Source of the DNA: a virus
Direction: 5' to 3' (one strand)
Length of the DNA stretch: 21,121 bases
Virus record (IMG/VR): IMGVR_UViG_3300021959_000494
Coordinates: 1 to 21,121 of that record
Of the stretch, positions 1-7,700 are shown piece after piece. Under the pieces are notes generated by a model. That model saw nothing but the letters and a program-made list of their open reading frames with translations, did not search any database and was not told the DNA's origin. Numbering within the stretch: position 1 is the first letter of the stretch; the number at the start of each line of letters is the position of its first letter. The translations under genes and the position numbers were made by a program.

Positions 1-965
1 GTTGTTGTTAGTGAAGATAAAGCATCTTGATCATCTGCTAATGAAGCAGAAAGTTCTCCTAGTGTATCTAACGTTGAACCAGCAGTACCGATTATAGTAT
101 CTACTCTATCCTGTACAAATGCTGTTGTTGCTAACTTAGTAGAGTCATCAGTTCCGGTTTGTGTAGGTGCTGTTGGGTTACCAGTAAATGCAGGTGATGC
201 GAACATCGTACTTTTACTTTCGTTTGTTACATTACTTAATCCTACATCTCCTTTAGTAGTACCTTGTGCTCTCAAACCACTATAAGTACCTGTTTGTGAG
301 AATGCTGCTACATCTGAAATGTCAGCTGATGTGATAGATAAAAATGATTTTATATCTGTTACTGAACCACTAAGTACGTTATCACTATCTAGTTTACTTT
401 TTACCCCATCTGTAAAGTGAGTAGAACTAGTATTTAATGATATGCTTCTATTAGTATCTATTGTACCTCCTCCAGACAAACCTAATCCACTACCAATAGT
501 AATGTCTGAATGATCTATATTTTCGTTTGCTTCATACCCAGTTGTGTTATGAATATCAATCTGAGATGAACCAGATATAACTCCTTCTGAGTCTAATTTT
601 GTTTTTACTAATGCGTCTGTATATCCTACCTTATTTGAATTAGTAGTAATTGCAGATGCTTGACTAGTAGTTATTCCAACTTTATCGGAATTTGTAGAAA
701 TTGCTGTTGCTTGACTATTACTAATAGTTGTAGTGTTCCCAGCAAGTGCTGAAGTAGAAGTACTTCCTAACTGTAAAAGTGTAGGTAAGTTACTTACATC
801 ATTATAGTTTACTTGTATACTGGATGATAGGAGCGTTGGTTTTCCGGATACGTTGGCGTAGGCAACTGAATCTGCTTGTATATCCCCGTCGAATGTTCCT
901 GTAAAGGAACCAGAGAAAGATCCTGTCGCTTGAGCGTTGGTCATTAATGGGCTGTGTATTCTCAT
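1..965 (-). CDS. Large tail fibre-like protein, N-terminal part (partial, runs off left edge)
   Basis: An open minus-strand frame begins at ATG 965-963 and stays open to base 1, giving about 321 residues with the C-terminus outside the window. The protein is rich in Ser, Thr, Gly and Asn. It starts MRIHSPLMTNAQ and then shows fibre signatures: a GKPTLLSSSIQV segment (also found, slightly changed, in the 475-aa and 1271-aa proteins), two near-repeats of T-x-S-Q-A-x-A-I-(S/T)-T-N-S-(D/N)-K-V-G, a GLGLSGGGT turn, and near residues 245-285 the stretch LSNVTNESKSTMFASPAFTG followed by LATTAFVQ, a combination common in phage tail fibres. The role is inferred to be host recognition at the tail tip or long fibre. 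ATG 965 is the farthest upstream start seen, 20 bases after a promoter-like octamer. No Shine-Dalgarno box is visible. Cell target and exact fibre type are unknown. Confidence 0.8.
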   Translation of the reverse strand, partial: MRIHSPLMTNAQATGSFSGSFTGTFDGDIQADSVAYANVSGKPTLLSSSIQVNYNDVSNLPTLLQLGSTSTSALAGNTTTISNSQATAISTNSDKVGITTSQASAITTNSNKVGYTDALVKTKLDSEGVISGSSQIDIHNTTGYEANENIDHSDITIGSGLGLSGGGTIDTNRSISLNTSSTHFTDGVKSKLDSDNVLSGSVTDIKSFLSITSADISDVAAFSQTGTYSGLRAQGTTKGDVGLSNVTNESKSTMFASPAFTGNPTAPTQTGTDDSTKLATTAFVQDRVDTIIGTAGSTLDTLGELSASLADDQDALSSLTT

Positions 966-985
966 CTTAGTGGTTAAATTTATAA

Positions 986-994
986 TTATAAATA
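986..994 (-). promoter_or_regulatory. Candidate late promoter, TATTTATAA octamer (copy 1)
   Basis: Minus strand reads CATATTTATAATTATAAA. It lies 22 bases after the stop of the 96-aa gene and 20 bases before the start of the left-edge fibre gene. It is one of seven matching gap motifs. Promoter activity is inferred from recurrence and position only. Confidence 0.45.
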
Positions 995-1015
995 TGCAAC
1001 TTCAATCATTAGTAA

Positions 1016-1306
1016 CTATTTTTTTACAACTACTCTACCAGTAAAGTTTGAGTCAAACTCAAGGGATACTGTATTAGCGTTTGATGCAGTTATTGATGCA
1101 GGAAGCACTTGGTGCTTATCTGTATCGTATATTTGTACTATTGGATAGTCTTCGTTAAGGTTGTGGGTAATTGTATAGGAAGAGTTGCCTGAAATAGCTT
1201 GATCATATCGAGCTATAGAACCAGCTACAGAAATGTCTCCTGTAACGTTTAAAGATGTTAGGGTAGCGTTCGAGCCGCTAGTAATTAATTTTTTCCAGTT
1301 TGGCAT
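1016..1306 (-). CDS. Small fibre-module protein, W-K-K tag plus ITHN beta module (96 aa)
   Basis: This protein has two visible parts. Residues 1-25 carry the MPNWKKLITSGS tag, which recurs as MASWKKLIVSGS in the 281-aa protein and [12 protein letters not shown] in the 475-aa protein. Residues 43-96 form a beta-rich module (TITHNLNEDYPIVQIYD, then LPASIT, NTVSLEF and GRVVV) that matches residues 58-108 of the 281-aa protein. Such modules occur in phage fibre and tail-tip proteins. It looks like a minimal relative made of anchor plus one module, possibly a fibre tip, a decoration protein or an accessory adhesin. The gene sits between the 77-aa gene and the left-edge fibre gene with small gaps on each side. 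It is intact, and the upstream gap contains a promoter-like octamer and a possible branched hairpin. Molecular function is not recognised beyond the fibre family resemblance. Confidence 0.75.
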   Translation of the reverse strand: MPNWKKLITSGSNATLTSLNVTGDISVAGSIARYDQAISGNSSYTITHNLNEDYPIVQIYDTDKHQVLPASITASNANTVSLEFDSNFTGRVVVKK

Positions 1307-1323
1307 GTTACTTCTATTTACGG

Positions 1324-1362
1324 TTGGCTACTCTAAATGAGTCCACTTCCCTTACGGGCCAA
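1324..1362 (-). other. Possible branched RNA structure in the leader of the 96-aa gene
   Basis: TTGGC at 1324-1328 can pair with GCCAA at 1358-1362. This encloses ACTC-TAAAT-GAGT (1330-1342) and CCC-TTAC-GGG (1349-1358, which competes for one outer G). All stems are only 3-5 bp and there is no U-tract, so a terminator is unlikely. The evidence is weak. Confidence 0.2.
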
Positions 1363-1375
1363 TAATTAGCTTTAA

Positions 1376-1384
1376 TTATAAATA
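1376..1384 (-). promoter_or_regulatory. Candidate late promoter, TATTTATAA octamer (copy 2)
   Basis: Minus strand reads GACTATTTATAATTAAAG. It lies 38 bases past the stop of the 77-aa gene and 69 bases before the start of the 96-aa gene. The ten bases TATTTATAAT are identical to copies 1, 4, 5 and 7. Confidence 0.45.
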
Positions 1385-1421
1385 GTCTATAAAATATAAG
1401 AAATAAATACTTAAGAGCAAA

Positions 1422-1655
1422 CTACTGCTCTTTCAACTTTGTAAGTTTAATCCAGATATTAGAGAAGTATTCAAATTCAGAACCAATGTAGTTCGCAGAA
1501 CGTAATTTAGTTAAGATAAAGTTAATTTCCTCTACTGTGAGAGTATTGATAGAAACACCTTCTATCTTTTTTAAATTTTCTAGTGTATTAGGTTCCTTTA
1601 TAGTAGTCTTTCCTTTTGTAACCAATCCCATTTTTTTGAGTAATTTTTTAAGCAT
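1422..1655 (-). CDS. Small basic/helical hypothetical protein (77 aa)
   Basis: The frame could be extended upstream to an ATG at 1730, but that start would put 83 bases inside the 281-aa fibre gene. ATG 1655-1653 overlaps that gene's end by only 8 bases, as expected in an operon, and gives a 77-residue protein starting MLKKLLKKMG. The N-terminal half is basic (KKLLKK, GKTTIKEP). The C-terminal half is predicted helical with the pattern LTVEEINFILTKLRSA followed by an aromatic stretch (EFEYFSNIWIKL). I do not recognise a family with confidence, although small proteins of this kind follow fibre genes in other marine T4-like phages as far as I recall. Codon use and AT content match the neighbours. 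Function unknown; a fibre-assembly chaperone or small virion protein would suit the position, but this is speculation. Confidence 0.6.
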   Translation of the reverse strand: MLKKLLKKMGLVTKGKTTIKEPNTLENLKKIEGVSINTLTVEEINFILTKLRSANYIGSEFEYFSNIWIKLTKLKEQ

Positions 1656-2493
1656 AAATAAATATAGTACCTGAGTCAATTTTGACGTTACCGTTTTTTT
1701 GATATTCTGGTACGTCTGAATGACCGGCATCTATATCTACAACTGCTGATGCAAAAGCATCAGGGGTAGCAGAAGCTGCTGTATGTCCTAAAGAACCTGT
1801 GAATCCGAATCTTGCAGCAGTATTATTGTAAATCAATGCATGACCTGCTCCTGAACCTTCATCTATAATTATACCTCCTTGATTAGGAGAACCAGAACCT
1901 GAGTTTAATAAAATAAATTTATCCTCAACTAATAAGTTAGTTGTGTTTAATGTAGTAACATCTCCTTCGACTGTTAAGTCTCCAGTTATAGTCATCCCTG
2001 CAAATGTTGGAGTAGATGACTCTTGTAGAGTAGTAATATTAACGTTAGAACCATTCAAACGAACTTGACCTTGGTTAGTACCGGCTAATGAACTAGATAC
2101 TAAGCCTGCAGGAATATTTGAAATATAATCCCAACCTGTAGATCCTGATACTATATGACCTCCTTTTCCTACTACTGCATGTCCAGAAGTATTCTGGTCG
2201 AATGCTACAGTAACAGTATTACTATTTGTCAACGTAATAGAAGCAGGGATAAGCATTACACCATTGCTATCATATACAGATACTATAATGTTGTCTGTAT
2301 TAAAATTGTGTGTAATAACTTTAGAAGTAACATTAGTGAATGTATCCTCTACAGTTGCTACTTGAGAAACAGTTACGTTAGTCAAGTTTGAACCATCTCC
2401 TTGAAAAAAGGATGCGGTTACTGCGTTGGTTACATCAATATTAGCTAATTCTGCTTGCGATCCGCTTACAATAAGTTTTTTCCAAGATGCCAT
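1648..2493 (-). CDS. Modular tail fibre protein with W-K-K tag, ITHN module and FILLNSGS C-terminal module (281 aa)
   Basis: The modules in order are: residues 1-12, the anchor-like tag MASWKKLIVSGS; about 30-40, [11 protein letters not shown], which matches [11 protein letters not shown] in the 475-aa protein; about 58-108, the beta module ITHNFN ... VYDSNG ... IPASIT ... NTVTVAF shared with the 96-aa protein; about 160-281, a C-terminal domain with [45 protein letters not shown] and a final IFIYA. This last domain aligns closely with residues 345-475 of the 475-aa protein. Fibre-family membership is well supported by these repeats, and role in attachment to the host surface is inferred. The start at 2493 has no Shine-Dalgarno box; upstream lies a hairpin but no TATTTATA octamer, so it may be read through from the 475-aa gene. 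Confidence 0.8.
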   Translation of the reverse strand: MASWKKLIVSGSQAELANIDVTNAVTASFFQGDGSNLTNVTVSQVATVEDTFTNVTSKVITHNFNTDNIIVSVYDSNGVMLIPASITLTNSNTVTVAFDQNTSGHAVVGKGGHIVSGSTGWDYISNIPAGLVSSSLAGTNQGQVRLNGSNVNITTLQESSTPTFAGMTITGDLTVEGDVTTLNTTNLLVEDKFILLNSGSGSPNQGGIIIDEGSGAGHALIYNNTAARFGFTGSLGHTAASATPDAFASAVVDIDAGHSDVPEYQKNGNVKIDSGTIFIYA

Positions 2494-2535
2494 TATCGAT
2501 TCTGTATTTTTATATTACTGTTATATTGCGACTAA

Positions 2536-2575
2536 TAAGGTTGGACGAGGAGCTCTATGCTCCCCGCCTTCCTTA
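2536..2575 (-). other. Intergenic stem-loop between the 475-aa and 281-aa fibre genes
   Basis: As minus-strand RNA, GGGGAGC-AUAGA-GCUCCUC forms a 7-bp stem (2547-2565) around a 5-base loop, and an outer UAAGG/CCUUA stem (2571-2575 with 2536-2540) can close it. One inner pair is G-U on the minus RNA but A-C on the plus RNA, which favours a minus-strand transcript. No U-tract follows, so a simple terminator is unlikely; an mRNA processing or stability element fits better. This is inference from base pairing only. Confidence 0.45.
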
Positions 2576-2581
2576 AAAAGT

Positions 2582-4009
2582 TTATACATAAATGAAGATA
2601 TCGTCGCTACTATCAACTTTCATGTTTCCACGTTTGTGGTATTCAGTATCTGCAATGTCATGAGCAACATTGTCTTGATCAACTACTAAAGAAACATATG
2701 CTTCACTGTTAGCTGTTGTTGCTGTATTACTGTTAACAGATTGATTAACACCAAATCTACCATCACCAGAGTCATAAATGAAAGCATGTCCAACACCTGA
2801 TCCTTCGTCGATGATGAAACCACCTTCGTCTGGATTAGCTGAACCTGAATTCAATAAAATGAATTTATCTGTAATTGCAGTGTTAGTAGTGTTAAGATAC
2901 GTCATATCGCCACTTACAGTAAGATCACCGGAAATGATTGCATCTCCTGATAATGTTAATCCTGCAAATGTAGGTGAATCACCTGTCTGTAATCCTGTAT
3001 CAACGTCTGTGTTAGCACCATTTACTGAAGCTCTAACAGTACCTTGAGAAGGAGAAGTGAATGCTGAAGCAGAAACAATTCCTGAAGAATCAGAAATGTT
3101 AAATGTTACAGCGTTGTTTGATACTACTGCATCTAATCCTGCACCACCAGCAAATGTGATTGTCTCACCTCCTGCTACTGTATCTGTACCGGTATCACCA
3201 GCCAAACCTAAACTAGTAGCTACTGCTACTGTTCCTGCTGCTGTTAATCTACCTTGTGCATCAACTGTGAATGTTGGAATAGCTGTAGTTGAACCATATG
3301 ATCCTGCTGTTACTGTTGTATCTGCAATTTTAGCTGCAGTTACTTGGTCATCAGCAATGTGAATTGTATCAATAGCTCCATCTACGAAATGCTCACTATT
3401 AATTGAGTTATCAGCAATCTTGTCACCGTTAACTGCATCAGCTGCTATTTTACCTGCACTAATTCCTAAATCTTTAACTCTTACTGCTCCTGTACCATCA
3501 GTTGCTGATAGTTCGATTGAAGCTCCATCTACTGTTACTTCGATTTCATCAGCATTAACGGTTACACCGTCTCCACCAATTACATTAAGTGTTAAGTCAC
3601 CTGTAGTACCACCACCAGTTAAACCTGCTCCTGCAGATACACCTGTGATGTCACCGTCTAAGTCAGCATCGATTGTAATAGTACCAGCAGCATCATCATA
3701 TGTTGCTGTAATGTTAGTACCACCTACTATCGCTGCACCGATCACGTCTTCTACTCCTTCTTCAAATCCAGCTGTTGAAGTTGCTGTAATTTGAGCTGAA
3801 GAAGAAACTAATGTCGGTTTTCCTGTAATGTTTCCGAAAGCAATCGAGCTAGCGGCTACATTTGTTAAGTTTGAGCCGTCACCCGTAAAGCTTCCATTGA
3901 ACGAACCAGAAAGTGTTGCACCAGAACCACCCTCTGCGAGGTAGTTTGCATCATTTACTAATTGAGCTACGGAGGATCCCGAGACGACGACCTTTTTCCA
4001 TTCTGCCAT
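2582..4009 (-). CDS. Modular tail fibre protein, Gly/Thr-rich shaft with FILLNSGS C-terminal module (475 aa)
   Basis: Residues 1-12 are the tag [12 protein letters not shown]. Residues 33-50 contain [18 protein letters not shown], and 56-74 [20 protein letters not shown], a segment that recurs in the 1271-aa and left-edge proteins. Residues 117-140 hold [20 protein letters not shown], a widespread fibre turn motif. About 155-235 is a repetitive shaft with recurring A-x-K-I-A-D units ([31 protein letters not shown]). About 245-300 reads [15 protein letters not shown] and onward. Residues 345-475 are the C-terminal module ([12 protein letters not shown] ... [10 protein letters not shown] ... 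[18 protein letters not shown] ... IFIYV) shared with the 281-aa protein. The role is inferred to be a tail fibre or side-fibre component. A promoter-like octamer lies 46 bases before the start. Confidence 0.85.
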   Translation of the reverse strand: MAEWKKVVVSGSSVAQLVNDANYLAEGGSGATLSGSFNGSFTGDGSNLTNVAASSIAFGNITGKPTLVSSSAQITATSTAGFEEGVEDVIGAAIVGGTNITATYDDAAGTITIDADLDGDITGVSAGAGLTGGGTTGDLTLNVIGGDGVTVNADEIEVTVDGASIELSATDGTGAVRVKDLGISAGKIAADAVNGDKIADNSINSEHFVDGAIDTIHIADDQVTAAKIADTTVTAGSYGSTTAIPTFTVDAQGRLTAAGTVAVATSLGLAGDTGTDTVAGGETITFAGGAGLDAVVSNNAVTFNISDSSGIVSASAFTSPSQGTVRASVNGANTDVDTGLQTGDSPTFAGLTLSGDAIISGDLTVSGDMTYLNTTNTAITDKFILLNSGSANPDEGGFIIDEGSGVGHAFIYDSGDGRFGVNQSVNSNTATTANSEAYVSLVVDQDNVAHDIADTEYHKRGNMKVDSSDDIFIYV

Positions 4010-4055
4010 AATTTTTAATTTTGAATTTAAAAGGGTTGTTAATAATTGTTATTGT

Positions 4056-4064
4056 TTATAAATA
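4056..4064 (-). promoter_or_regulatory. Candidate late promoter, TATTTATAA octamer (copy 3)
   Basis: Minus strand reads CATATTTATAAACAAT. It lies in the 67-base gap between the 210-aa and 475-aa fibre genes, 13 bases after the first gene's stop and 46 bases before the second gene's start. The octamer is perfect; the last base of the usual extension is A instead of T. Confidence 0.45.
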
Positions 4065-4076
4065 TGTTCATATAAG

Positions 4077-4709
4077 TTAAACTCCAAAATAAAAATGACC
4101 GTCGCTACCAAAGTAAATACCGCCTGACATTGGATCAGGAACTGCACTTTGTGAAACAAGAACCATAATACCTTGTTGATTAATTTTAAATACTTCTGTC
4201 GATGCAGAAGTTATACTAAGAGGTGTTGATACACCATCGTAATTTAATTCTAAAGAACCAGTTACTACTAGATTATTAGTAGTTGAATAAAGAGAACCTG
4301 TTGCTGAAAATATACCGGATGTTGATAAATTTGTTACAGCGTCTGTAAAATGTGTTGAGCCGGTATCTAGTGTTAAACTAACAGTACCTGTTGAACCGCC
4401 ACCAGATAGTCCAGCACCCGGTGTTACACCTTTTATATCTCCAGCGAAAGCATTAAATTCTAACCAAGAAGCTGAAGGAGCATAAGTGTTAACATAGTCA
4501 GGTTGATGTACTGTTGCTTGATACAAATTAGAGTCGCTAGAAACGAAAACAATTTGATCATCAGATATACGAGAGACTGATTCACTTAGAAGTGCTTGAA
4601 AAGTATCATAGACTTTAAAAGCTCCTTTTATGTGAGTAACATCAGCTAACTCTGTACCTGCATTTTTAGCAGCTGTTGTTAAATCTAATTTTTGACTAAA
4701 TAATGGCAT
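4077..4709 (-). CDS. Fibre-like structural protein (210 aa)
   Basis: The N-terminal part (about 1-90) differs from the W-K-K tagged proteins: it starts MPLFSQKLDLTTAAKNAGTE and contains VYDTFQALLSES and SSDSNLYQATVHQPDYV, a pattern often seen in fibre proteins that carry a small globular domain. Residues 90-135 have GDIKGVTPGAGLSGGGSTGT and GSTHFTDAV, the same turn and STHFTD motif as in the left-edge fibre protein. The C-terminus (GGIYFGSDGHFYFGV) resembles the closing strand of phage fibre proteins. The gene follows the 1271-aa adhesin by 8 bases and probably belongs to the same transcript. It is intact and has no catalytic motif. Likely a tail-fibre, fibre-tip or connector component; I cannot tell which. 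Confidence 0.7.
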   Translation of the reverse strand: MPLFSQKLDLTTAAKNAGTELADVTHIKGAFKVYDTFQALLSESVSRISDDQIVFVSSDSNLYQATVHQPDYVNTYAPSASWLEFNAFAGDIKGVTPGAGLSGGGSTGTVSLTLDTGSTHFTDAVTNLSTSGIFSATGSLYSTTNNLVVTGSLELNYDGVSTPLSITSASTEVFKINQQGIMVLVSQSAVPDPMSGGIYFGSDGHFYFGV

Positions 4710-4717
4710 CTCTTATA

Positions 4718-7700
4718 TTAATTCGTTGGAGCAGATCCACTGCTCGGTGTTAATCTTAATTCTAATGTATTAGCTGTTTGAGTTGCAGTTCCTGCAATAA
4801 CATACCAATTACTATATCCATCAAATGAATTTTCAAGAGGAAGATTATGTATCTCTGCTCCATTTATGCTGTTAGTCCAACCGGCTGAGTCTGGATTAAC
4901 ATTAAAAACATATTCACCTACAGTTGTTCCAGAAAATGATTGTCCTATTGATGTCGGTACTCCTTCTAGGTCTGAATTAGAGGGTACTAAAATAAATATT
5001 TGTTCTTGTACGTTTCCTGCAGCAAAGCTTCCTTCTTGTCGAAGTAATTTGTCAACAGAATTATATGTTGCGGATCCGTCTATGTCTACTCTCCTAGTAA
5101 CCGTTCCTCCTCCAACTGAAAAAGAACTATTTCCTAAAGAACCAGATTGAAATCCATTATACGGTGAATTTGTACTTGTACCGGTAATTAATGTAGGAGT
5201 AGCAGTAGATGTACTAGTGATTCCAGTTGTACCGTTAAAATTACTACTAAGTCCTAAAACTCTATTACCGGATAATGTATATACTAGAGCTCTACCAAAC
5301 TCTAAACTCTGATCTATTGTTATTGTTCTGCTATATGTTCTACTTTTACCGAAGTTATCTGTAATGTTTATATCTACACTATAGCTTCCAGCTGTTAATG
5401 GTCCATTAGCTTGAATAATGTAAGATGAATTGGTTCCATTTTGAGATACTGCTGTAAAGCTGCTAGAGTTTGTACCTGATAGAGTTAAAGTAAATGGAGT
5501 ATCGTTTTCTGTGTCAGAAATATTAACCGACATTAAATTTGCTCCGCTTATAGCGTTATCTGTGTTAAAATTATTAGAATAGTATCCAATTGCTGCAGTT
5601 GGTGCAGCATTTTCAGTTACAGCTATAGTTATTCCACTTAAATTAGTATTCCCGTACTGATCAGTCCAGGTTATAGTAGTATTTAGTATATCCCCCGAGG
5701 ATGATGAACCACTTACGTTAGATGCTATTGATAACCTACCGTTAGTATCTATTGCTATTTGATTATTACTAGATGCCCAAACTTGGACATATTGACTATT
5801 ATAATTAGGTGAGTAACTAACACTTAGCTGGCCTTGAGTTCCTGTTCGGCCGTTTGAATTAGTAACTATATTAGTTCCGCTAAGAGCTGATTCAATAATA
5901 TAGAAACTACCGTTTGTTGATAGGTTTCCTGTCGTAGCTTGCTGTATTGCTATTGTATTATTTGCAACTAAAGTATCATCCCCATATTCATCTTTAATAG
6001 AAATGGTATAACTATAATTTCCAGCACTTAAGTTAGAACTAGCAGTTATAAAGTATGTACCTGCGTTATAGTAGTACCCTAACCCTGTTGCTCCAGAGAA
6101 TGTAAATGTTGAATGATCTATGTTGTCACCGTTCGGATCACTAAATGTTATTGTATCTAATGTATTACCTGCTAATGCTCCATTGGTATTATAGTTAGCA
6201 GTCTGTTGAGTTAAGTTCTGTGTAGGTGCAGCATTATCTGTTACAGCTACAGTAAAGGTTTGCTCAGTTACAGTACCAAAGCTATTAGAAGCTGTTACAG
6301 ATCCTACTAAGGATGCTCCTGCTACATAAGAACCGGATATATCTGCAGCTAATTTAATTCTACCTGAGCTATCTATGTTAAATAAGTTGGAAGTGCTGTT
6401 TACATTCCAGTTTACAGATTGATTAGCGGTAAATTTTGCTTTAGTACCAGCTTGACCAGATGCATTACTGGTTACAAAATCGTTTGTAAGTGCTGATTCT
6501 ATAATATAGAAAGGAGTGTTGCTACTTATTGCTGCTGCTAAGTCATCAGCTATAGGAATTGTGATTGTAGCTGTATTAAAGGTAGTATTAAAATTGTCAG
6601 ATACCTTAACAGAGTATCTATACTCATCGATTCTATCTGAATTAATAAAGCTATTACTAATTCTTGTTATTCTTCCTGAGGAAGACATTTGAAATGGATC
6701 TTCGTCTGGGTTTGAATGGCTTGTTCCTGTGTAATATCCAGGTGAAACTATCCCTCCATTGTACCAAGCCTCTAAAAAAGTAAAGTTTGTAAATACTACT
6801 GTATCACCTTCAGGGTCTGTAGCTACTATATCCTTATAAGTTACTCCATCATTTACATCTTCACTAAAACCGGTTAATGTTTGATTGTTAATAGTCGGTA
6901 TCACATTATCTGTAACATTAATAGTTATTGGAAGTTGTGTAATCGAGTCGTTATCAAGTCCTGCTTCATAGTGTTCGTCAGCAGCAGTGATGTTAAATGA
7001 GTATGATGAAGTAGTCTCGTAGTCTAAAGAAGAAGTTGCCTGTACTATCGATACATAATTGGCGGATTTACTTACTGTAAAATGGTCTCCTGCTATAGAA
7101 CTAGAGGTAATAGTTATTGAATCGCTTTCATTATCAGTAAAGTATAGTCTAACTACCTCTCCTGCTGAAGCATTTTCGTTTCTTGATGTTGTATAAGAGT
7201 TAATTATTGATCCACCCGTAGATCCTTGTCTAAATACCGGTGCTGTGTTAGGATTAACTCTTAAGTAAGCTGTTTGTGTACCTACAGCACCAAAAGAATC
7301 CGTAACATTTATCGGAATTTGATGTGCCAGTACTCCATCTCCTCTATCTATAGTATTAATAGAAGCTGAAGCAAAGGTTACCAATGAAAGAACACCTGAA
7401 TTTGTTATACTTACTTTATTATCTAAGTATGAACTAGCAATTCCCCATGTTAATGACTGTGATTCTGGGTCTGTAGCTGATAGTGTTGCTATATTAGTAC
7501 CTGCAACCGTGTATTCTGATATACTAAGGTTAGGTGAAGAGGTTATATTAGGTGCAGAGTTAGGAAAGAATATCTTATCTAAGAATTCTGTTACACTTCC
7601 GCTTGTTCCTGCATTGAAAGTATTGTTAAATAGGTCTGGTAATAGTGTATTAGATACTATTCTATTACCATTATAGTTAGTATTCCCGAATCCTGATCTA

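Noticed and set aside
986-994. Reading TATAAATA copies as ordinary T4 late promoters firing on the plus strand
   Set aside because: No plus-strand genes exist here, and the copy after the gp23 terminator fits minus-strand use. Kept only as an alternative in the findings.
1324-1362. Intrinsic terminator after the 77-aa gene
   Set aside because: Stems are only 3-5 bp and no U-tract follows on the minus strand.
1656-1730. Upstream start (ATG 1730) for the 77-aa protein
   Set aside because: It would embed 83 bases in the 281-aa gene's conserved C-terminal module. ATG 1655 gives an 8-base overlap typical of this operon.
2547-2565. Intrinsic terminator after the 475-aa gene
   Set aside because: The stem is good but the following minus-strand bases are GTCCAACC, not a U-run.
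3057-3794. Long plus-strand open frames opposite the 475-aa fibre gene
   Set aside because: They are antisense shadows of a Gly/Thr/Ser-rich repetitive gene whose codons rarely create stops on the other strand. Products are Pro/Val/Ala runs with no family features or start context.
1-4009. Diversity-generating retroelement acting on the fibre genes
   Set aside because: No reverse transcriptase, template/variable repeat pair or lectin-type variable domain is visible in the window.
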